Shown here piece after piece: positions 58,940 through 64,000 of a stretch of 64,000 bases of DNA (positions are counted from its first letter, which is position 1; the number at the start of each line of letters is the position of its first letter). The notes beneath the pieces were generated by a model. The model made no database searches and was not told the DNA's origin. It worked only from the letters and a program-made list of their open reading frames with translations. The translations under genes were made by a program, and so were the position numbers. This DNA is from Sphingorhabdus lutea (GTDB lineage: Bacteria; Pseudomonadota; Alphaproteobacteria; Sphingomonadales; Sphingomonadaceae). The stretch is taken from the NCBI RefSeq assembly GCF_001889025.1, contig NZ_CP018154.1, positions 1,044,501 to 1,108,500 of the forward strand, given 5' to 3'.

Positions 58940-60262
58940 ATGTGGAAACATATTCGTAATCTTTCAATTTTGGTCATTATATTGGCCCTGATTTTTGGAT
59001 GGTGGTTGACCCGACCCGATGTCGCGCAATATAGCACCGCCGATTTAAGCGGCGAGCGGCCCATTATTGGCGAGGCGCGTGAACAAACATTTCCCACCAT
59101 AAATGTCGCCAATGTTGATAGGTGGAAAAAGGACGAATCCCCCATCGTGGCCAAGGGATTGACCGTGACCAGATTCGCCGATGATTTGGACCATCCACGC
59201 AATATTATCGTGCTGCCCAATGGGGATATTTTGGTTGCCGAAACCAATAAACCACCTGCGGATGGCGGCGGCTTAACCGGCATGATGGCCAGATATTTAA
59301 TGGGCAAGGCTGGGGCGGGCGTGCCATCGGCCAACCGCATCACCTTGTTGCGCGATGCAAATGGCGATGGCGTGCCAGAGGTGCGCAGCAAATTTGTTGA
59401 CGGGTTAAATTCCCCATTTGGCATGGCGGTTGTGGGTGATAATTTTTATGTCGCAAATACCGATGCTATTTTGCGTTTTGATTATAAAGAGGGCGATACT
59501 GCCCTGTCTGGCAAGGGTGAGGAAATTTATAAATTAAATGCCACCGCGCCCAACATGCATTGGACACGCAATTTAATCGCCAGCCCGGACGGCAAAAAAT
59601 TATATATTGCCGTGGGTTCAAACAGCAATATTGGCGAAAATGGCATGGATAGCGAAAAAGGCCGCGCCATGATTATCGAATATGATTTGGAAAAGAAAAA
59701 GGCGGGAACTTATTCATCCGGCCTGCGCAACCCTGTTGGCATGGATTGGGATGCAGAGGGGCAATTATGGACCGTTGTCAATGAACGCGACATGCTTGGC
59801 TCTGACCTTGTCCCTGATTATTTGGCCGCAGTTGAATTTGCCGCTGATTATGGCTGGCCACATCATTATTGGGGTGGGTATACCGATTATCGTGTGCAGC
59901 CCGAAATGCCGGAAAAACGTCAATATGAACGCCGTCCTGATTATGCGCTTGGCGCACATACTGCGCCGCTTGGCATTGCTTTTGAAAAATATGGCCTGCT
60001 TGGCGCCAATTATGCGGGCGGTGCATTTATTGCGCGTCATGGTTCGTGGAATAGAGAACCTGCCGCAGGTTATGATGTTGTTTTTGTCCCGTTTAAGGCG
60101 GGCAAGCCAGTGGGCAAGCCAATTGATATTTTGACCGGATTTTTGGATGAAAATGGCAAGGCAAAGGGCCGCCCAACCATTGTTGCCATGGCCAAGGATG
60201 GTAGTTTATTGGTCAGCGACGATGTGGGTAATATTATCTGGCGGGTATCAAAGTCGAAATAA
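58940..60262 (+). CDS. PQQ-dependent sugar (sorbosone-type) dehydrogenase
   Basis: A 440-residue protein with an N-terminal membrane/signal segment (LSILVIILALIFGWWL) followed by a beta-propeller of the L-sorbosone/glucose dehydrogenase family: DHPRNIIVLPNGDILVAETNK, LNSPFGMAVVGDNFYVANTDAILRF and the C-terminal GYDVVFVPFKAGKPVG. It should oxidise sugars or aldehydes in the periplasm with PQQ. An AAGGGGC site precedes ATG 58940. PQQ synthesis genes are not in the window. Confidence 0.88.
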   Translation: MWKHIRNLSILVIILALIFGWWLTRPDVAQYSTADLSGERPIIGEAREQTFPTINVANVDRWKKDESPIVAKGLTVTRFADDLDHPRNIIVLPNGDILVAETNKPPADGGGLTGMMARYLMGKAGAGVPSANRITLLRDANGDGVPEVRSKFVDGLNSPFGMAVVGDNFYVANTDAILRFDYKEGDTALSGKGEEIYKLNATAPNMHWTRNLIASPDGKKLYIAVGSNSNIGENGMDSEKGRAMIIEYDLEKKKAGTYSSGLRNPVGMDWDAEGQLWTVVNERDMLGSDLVPDYLAAVEFAADYGWPHHYWGGYTDYRVQPEMPEKRQYERRPDYALGAHTAPLGIAFEKYGLLGANYAGGAFIARHGSWNREPAAGYDVVFVPFKAGKPVGKPIDILTGFLDENGKAKGRPTIVAMAKDGSLLVSDDVGNIIWRVSKSK

Positions 60263-60287
60263 TTACCGCCATAATTTTGGATAAAAT

Positions 60288-60323
60288 AAAGGCCGCAGAT
60301 AATATCATATCGCGGCCTTTTTT
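60288..60323. terminator. bidirectional terminator between convergent genes
   Basis: AAAGGCCGC (60288-60296) pairs with GCGGCCTTT (60312-60320), with a further T run to 60323. It separates the sugar dehydrogenase from the convergent acyl-CoA dehydrogenase. Confidence 0.85.
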
Positions 60324-60350
60324 ATGTGTAATGCAATTATTTGCAGCGCC

Positions 60351-62096
60351 TTAGGCTGCAAATTCTTCTGCCGATAGGGCATATAGGGGCTGTGCACCCG
60401 ACAATGCGCTATGTTCCAATCCCATGGCCTCACCCACCATCACATTTAGATAATATTGTGCGCTGGCGATTTTTGATTTCAAAAATGGACTGTCGCCTTC
60501 TTGGCTTTGAACCAATTTTGCCGCCTCCAATTGCTGCGCCATTAACCAGCCTGCCGTTGCAACCGACAACATGGTGGTAAAGGCGTAGCTGCCCGCCAAG
60601 CGATCATCGATATTATTATTTTCCACCATAGAAGTGCAAACGCGCATACAGGCATCGGCCAAGCGGGACAGCGCGTCATGGCCGTCTTTTTTCGCGTCAT
60701 TTATGATATGAGAAATATGCTCTTTCAACGCATCACCGCCGCGCATACCCATTTTACGGCCCACTAAATCGGCGGCCTGTATGCCATTTGTGCCTTCATA
60801 AATGGCGGCGATACGAATATCACGATAATATTGGGCGACACCAGTTTCCTCAATATATCCCATGCCGCCATGCACCTGCACACATAGGCTGGCAATCTCG
60901 CTGCCCAAATCGGTGCCATAGGTTTTGGCAAGTGGGGTTAATATATCGACTGCTTCCTTTGCTGCTTCATCGCCCAATGACGCCAAATCAACCTTGCTTG
61001 CCGAATAATATAATAATGCACGTAGCGCCTGTGTGCCCGCCTTCATCCGCATTAACATGCGCCGCACATCGGGATGTTGAATAATGGTGACGGATGATTT
61101 GTCGGCTGCGCCTGCTCTGGCCGATTGCACGCGGTCTTGAGCATAGGAAATGGCGGCCTGTGTCGCCGCCTCGGCAATTTGCACGCCCTGTAAGCCCACA
61201 TTTATCCGCGCATTATTCATCATGGTGAACATGGCCCGCATGCCGCCAAATTCTGGGCCGATTAACTCACCAATGCTTTCGCCATCTTCGCCAAATTGCA
61301 AGACGCAAGTGGGCGAGGCGTTAAGCCCCATTTTATGTTCAATTGAAATGGTTTTTACGCCATTTTCTTCGCCCAAACTGCCATCATCATTCACCCGATA
61401 TTTCGGGACAAGGAATAATGAAATACCGCGCGTTCCCTCTGGTGCATCAGGCGTGCGGGCAAGGACAAGGTGCACGATATTATCGGCCATATCATGATCG
61501 CCAAAGCTGATATAAATTTTTTGTCCTGCAATGGCATATGTGCCATCACCGCGCGGGGTGGCGGTGGATTTTAACGCGCCAACATCCGATCCGGCCTGTG
61601 GCTCGGTTAAATTCATGGTGCCGGTCCATTCACCGCTGGACAATTTGGGCAGATATTTTTCCTTTTGCGCGTCGCTGCCATGATGCAAAATCGCCTCAAT
61701 CGATCCTACTGACAAAATGGGGCAAAGGGTAAAGGCCATATTTGCCGCGCCAAGTGAATCCAGCGCCGCCATCGCCAAAGTAAAGGGCAGGCCCTGTCCG
61801 CCAAATTCGGCAGGGGCGTTAATTGTGCCCCACCCATTTTGCACATAATGTTGATATGCATCGCGATATCCCTGCGGCATGACCACGCGGCCATCCTTCA
61901 TCTGTGCGCCAACCATGTCGCCAACACGGTTTAACGGCGCAAATTCACCCGCCGCAAAATCGCCAATCCCCTCCACAATTGCCTGCACCATATCTTCGCT
62001 GGCGTCGCTAAATGCATTATGGCCGGCCAATTGATCAATTTGGGCAATATGTTTTAGGACGAATAATTGTTCTTGGGTTGGCGCAGTAAATGACAT
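60351..62096 (-). CDS. acyl-CoA dehydrogenase (FadE/DmdC-like)
   Basis: A 581-residue acyl-CoA dehydrogenase of the long subfamily with an extra C-terminal domain, as in 3-methylmercaptopropionyl-CoA (DmdC) and FadE-type enzymes. Flavin and substrate motifs include MNLTEPQAGSDVG, HGGMGYIEETGVAQYYRDIRI and the GTNGIQAADL segment; the catalytic Glu is in YEGTNGIQ. ATG 62096 (AGGAAA upstream) was chosen; the open frame continues for another 219 bases into the divergent sua5 gene and is rejected. Substrate chain length is not readable. Confidence 0.92.
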   Translation of the reverse strand: MSFTAPTQEQLFVLKHIAQIDQLAGHNAFSDASEDMVQAIVEGIGDFAAGEFAPLNRVGDMVGAQMKDGRVVMPQGYRDAYQHYVQNGWGTINAPAEFGGQGLPFTLAMAALDSLGAANMAFTLCPILSVGSIEAILHHGSDAQKEKYLPKLSSGEWTGTMNLTEPQAGSDVGALKSTATPRGDGTYAIAGQKIYISFGDHDMADNIVHLVLARTPDAPEGTRGISLFLVPKYRVNDDGSLGEENGVKTISIEHKMGLNASPTCVLQFGEDGESIGELIGPEFGGMRAMFTMMNNARINVGLQGVQIAEAATQAAISYAQDRVQSARAGAADKSSVTIIQHPDVRRMLMRMKAGTQALRALLYYSASKVDLASLGDEAAKEAVDILTPLAKTYGTDLGSEIASLCVQVHGGMGYIEETGVAQYYRDIRIAAIYEGTNGIQAADLVGRKMGMRGGDALKEHISHIINDAKKDGHDALSRLADACMRVCTSMVENNNIDDRLAGSYAFTTMLSVATAGWLMAQQLEAAKLVQSQEGDSPFLKSKIASAQYYLNVMVGEAMGLEHSALSGAQPLYALSAEEFAA

Positions 62097-62148
62097 TTTG
62101 GCGAAGTTTCCTTTTAATTTTGAATATGCATCTATATAACGCATTAAT

Positions 62149-63111
62149 ATGCAACGCTCAAATCCCCAAGGGAAAAGCCAGATTTTTTCACCCAGCGCCG
62201 AATCATATTCGCGCGCCGTCAATTTATTGCGCAATGGCGCTTTGGTGGCTGCGCCTACCGAAACGGTATATGGCCTGGCCGCCAATGCAAAGGATGATGA
62301 AGCAGTAGCCGCCATTTATCGCGCAAAGGGACGGCCCGATTTTAACCCGTTAATTGTGCATGTGCCCGATATGATGGCGGCGCAAAAATTGGCTGATTTT
62401 AACCCAATTGCCGAAAAATTGGCCGAAAAATTCTGGCCTGGTCCATTGACCATAGTTGCGCCCCTGCGCCATGATGCAGGGGTGGCCGCCGCAGTGACTG
62501 CGGGATTGCCCACCATTGCCATTCGTTGTCCGGCCCATCCGGTTATGCAAACATTATTGCGGCAAAGCGGGCTATATTTGGCCGCGCCCTCTGCGAATAA
62601 AAGCGGGGGGATTAGCCCGACCTGCGCCGCGCATGTCGATGCCAGCCTTGGCCAAAATGTGGACATGATTTTGGATGGCGGAAATTGTGAACGAGGATTG
62701 GAATCCACCATAATCAGGGTGATTGATGAACAAATTTTCATTCTTCGTGAAGGGCCAATTACACGAAATATGCTGTTAACATTTGCGCCAGTAAAAATTT
62801 ATGCGAAAAATGAGGATGGAGTTATCACGGCACCTGGGCAATTAAGCAGTCATTATGCGCCTAATAAACCGCTTAAATTACATGCCACATCGGCAAATGA
62901 GGATGAATTTTATATTGGTTTTGGCAAAATGAAATGCGATGAAAATTTATCTGTTAATGGCGATATGATGGAGGCGGCGGCAAATTTATATGCCGCGCTG
63001 CACCGCGCTGATGCTTCAGAAAAAAATGCAATTGCCATCGCGCCGATTTTTGATGATGATATTGGCGCGGCGATAAATGATCGGTTACAACGCGCCGCCG
63101 CGCCACGGTAA
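62149..63111 (+). CDS. L-threonylcarbamoyladenylate synthase (Sua5/YrdC)
   Basis: A 320-residue Sua5-type enzyme that makes threonylcarbamoyl-AMP for the t6A modification of tRNAs reading ANN codons. The YrdC core is clear: PTETVYGLAANA, IYRAKGRP, NPLIVHV, LAAPSANKSGG and ESTIIRV; the C-terminal Sua5 domain (HYAPNKPL onwards) distinguishes it from short TsaC. It is divergent from the acyl-CoA dehydrogenase and is followed by an M48 protease after 5 bases, so the two are probably an operon. Confidence 0.93.
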   Translation: MQRSNPQGKSQIFSPSAESYSRAVNLLRNGALVAAPTETVYGLAANAKDDEAVAAIYRAKGRPDFNPLIVHVPDMMAAQKLADFNPIAEKLAEKFWPGPLTIVAPLRHDAGVAAAVTAGLPTIAIRCPAHPVMQTLLRQSGLYLAAPSANKSGGISPTCAAHVDASLGQNVDMILDGGNCERGLESTIIRVIDEQIFILREGPITRNMLLTFAPVKIYAKNEDGVITAPGQLSSHYAPNKPLKLHATSANEDEFYIGFGKMKCDENLSVNGDMMEAAANLYAALHRADASEKNAIAIAPIFDDDIGAAINDRLQRAAAPR

Positions 63112-63116
63112 ATATA

Positions 63117-64000
63117 ATGCGAAAAATATCCCATCTTTTGCTTTTTGCGCTTTTATGCTTGGCATTTGCGCCGGTTAATCCTGCCCATGCGGTTATTGAT
63201 GCAGAGCCAAGCCAAACAGAAATTGACGATTATCGCGACTTAATTTCACAAGATGTCCGTTTGGCAGGCATTGGATATCGGCTGGCCAAGGCAAATGCTG
63301 CATATTGTTCGCAAAAAATGCAATATAGCGGCCTTATCCTGCATGATATTGCGCAATATGCCGACCCGCAATTCATCCGGCATATTTTTCCCTTTACCCA
63401 AGAAATTGAAATATCGGGCGTTGTAAAGGACAGTCCCGCCGACAATGCCGGCATTGCAGCAGGAGATGGCGTAATCAATTTTGGCGATAATTTGTGGCAA
63501 TGGGAAAATCATCCCGCGCCTACTTCGTGGCAAAAGGGTTTTGAGCGGCTGGCCGATTTTAAACAAATTTTACGCGGTGCATTTAATGAAAATGCCGCCC
63601 TATCATTCATGCTGCAACGCGGTGTTACCCGGCAACAATTTTTGATTAAATCTGAACAAGTCTGTCTTAGCGAATTTGAGGTCAGCAGCGGTGGAAATTT
63701 AACCGCAGGGGCAAATGGTATAAAAATTCGCATCAGCATGGGTTTGATGAATTATGCACCCAATGATGATGAATTGTCGGTGGTGGTGGCGCATGAAATG
63801 GCGCATAATTTATTGCGCCATCGCCAATTTTTAAAAGAAAATGGCGTAAGCGACGGGATTGGCCGTATTTTTGGTAAAAGTGCGAAATTGCGGCGCGGGA
63901 CAGAGGAGCAGGCGGACCGGCTGGCCATTTGGTTAATATATAATGCCGGATATGACCCGCAAAGCGCGATAAATTTTTGGATTAGATATGGCAAAGAGCA
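63117..64000 (+). CDS. M48 family metalloprotease with PDZ-like region (partial)
   Basis: An open frame from ATG 63117 continues past the right edge (294 codons visible). A signal peptide (LLLFALLCLAFAPVNPAHA) is followed by a PDZ-like segment (SGVVKDSPADNAGIAAGDGVI, about residues 105-125) and a zinc protease domain: H226-E-M-A-H230 with third ligand E263 (EEQAD). This is an exported M48 peptidase, likely in periplasmic protein quality control or outer-membrane assembly. It starts 5 bases after the sua5 stop. The C-terminus lies outside the window. Confidence 0.85.
   Translation, partial: MRKISHLLLFALLCLAFAPVNPAHAVIDAEPSQTEIDDYRDLISQDVRLAGIGYRLAKANAAYCSQKMQYSGLILHDIAQYADPQFIRHIFPFTQEIEISGVVKDSPADNAGIAAGDGVINFGDNLWQWENHPAPTSWQKGFERLADFKQILRGAFNENAALSFMLQRGVTRQQFLIKSEQVCLSEFEVSSGGNLTAGANGIKIRISMGLMNYAPNDDELSVVVAHEMAHNLLRHRQFLKENGVSDGIGRIFGKSAKLRRGTEEQADRLAIWLIYNAGYDPQSAINFWIRYGKE

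Noticed and set aside
62097..62315. Longer N-terminus for the acyl-CoA dehydrogenase
   Set aside because: The extension runs into the divergent sua5 gene and is not part of the enzyme family.

Overview
This window is chromosomal DNA from an alphaproteobacterium, most likely a fairly low-GC member of the Sphingomonadales. That placement is an inference from gene content and order: a SapC protein, a DUF3617-like secreted protein, the mutY / DUF721 / two DsbA-like / smc neighbourhood, a proteobacterial/plant-type glutamate-cysteine ligase, a large TonB-dependent receptor and a SigF-NrsF bufferin cluster. Coding density is high, and I saw no insertion sequence, prophage, integrase, CRISPR array or rRNA.

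Layout. 1-1.0 kb: tail of an unknown gene, a small membrane protein, an OsmC protein and a 47-residue ORF with its own terminator. 1.1-4.3 kb: a structured leader with an intrinsic terminator, then overlapping argD-argF-hslO. 4.4-9.3 kb: a secreted DUF3617-like protein and a possible small RNA, then, on the minus strand, glutaryl-CoA dehydrogenase, cytochrome b561, SapC and an FAD-linked oxidase. 9.4-18.9 kb: a secreted Cys protein, a DEAD-box helicase, tRNA-Trp, a TonB receptor, gshA, a large surface/secreted protein and rsmE. 18.9-33.4 kb: ubiA, a membrane protein, smc with two DsbA-like proteins and DUF721, then mutY, a Tat-exported serine hydrolase, nudC, a FrnE-like DsbA and polA. 33.5-42.9 kb: two tandem Cys-rich Sel1 (Hcp-like) exported proteins, DUF481, an EEP-family nuclease/phosphatase, trxB, a 2Fe-2S ferredoxin, a nucleoside transporter, a NUDIX protein and DUF4126. 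42.9-46.8 kb: uvrA with a LexA-type box and a tandem-hairpin leader, followed by a foreign-looking two-gene unit (nucleotidyltransferase plus small basic protein). 46.8-52.1 kb: a secreted ClpP-fold protein, gmk, an SspB homologue and hisBHAF. 52.1-55.8 kb: a bufferin (copper RiPP) locus. 56.0-58.1 kb: CIRCE-groESL. 58.2-64.0 kb: two small genes, a PQQ-type sugar dehydrogenase, an acyl-CoA dehydrogenase, a threonylcarbamoyl-AMP synthase and a truncated M48 protease.

The most coherent system is the bufferin locus: bufA1-bufB-bufC and doxX-sigF-nrsF form two consecutive minus-strand units. A near-identical ECF-type promoter (GTAACC, 16 bases, CGAA) precedes both bufA1 and doxX, so the sigma factor probably drives both, and NrsF carries the two cysteines expected of a metal-sensing anti-sigma factor. 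The best candidate for something undescribed is the nucleotidyltransferase / small protein pair just after uvrA, whose layout resembles a toxin-antitoxin or defence pair. Other regulatory candidates are the argD leader, the uvrA leader, a perfect 21-bp palindrome upstream of smc and a possible CCUCC-bearing small RNA near 5.0 kb.
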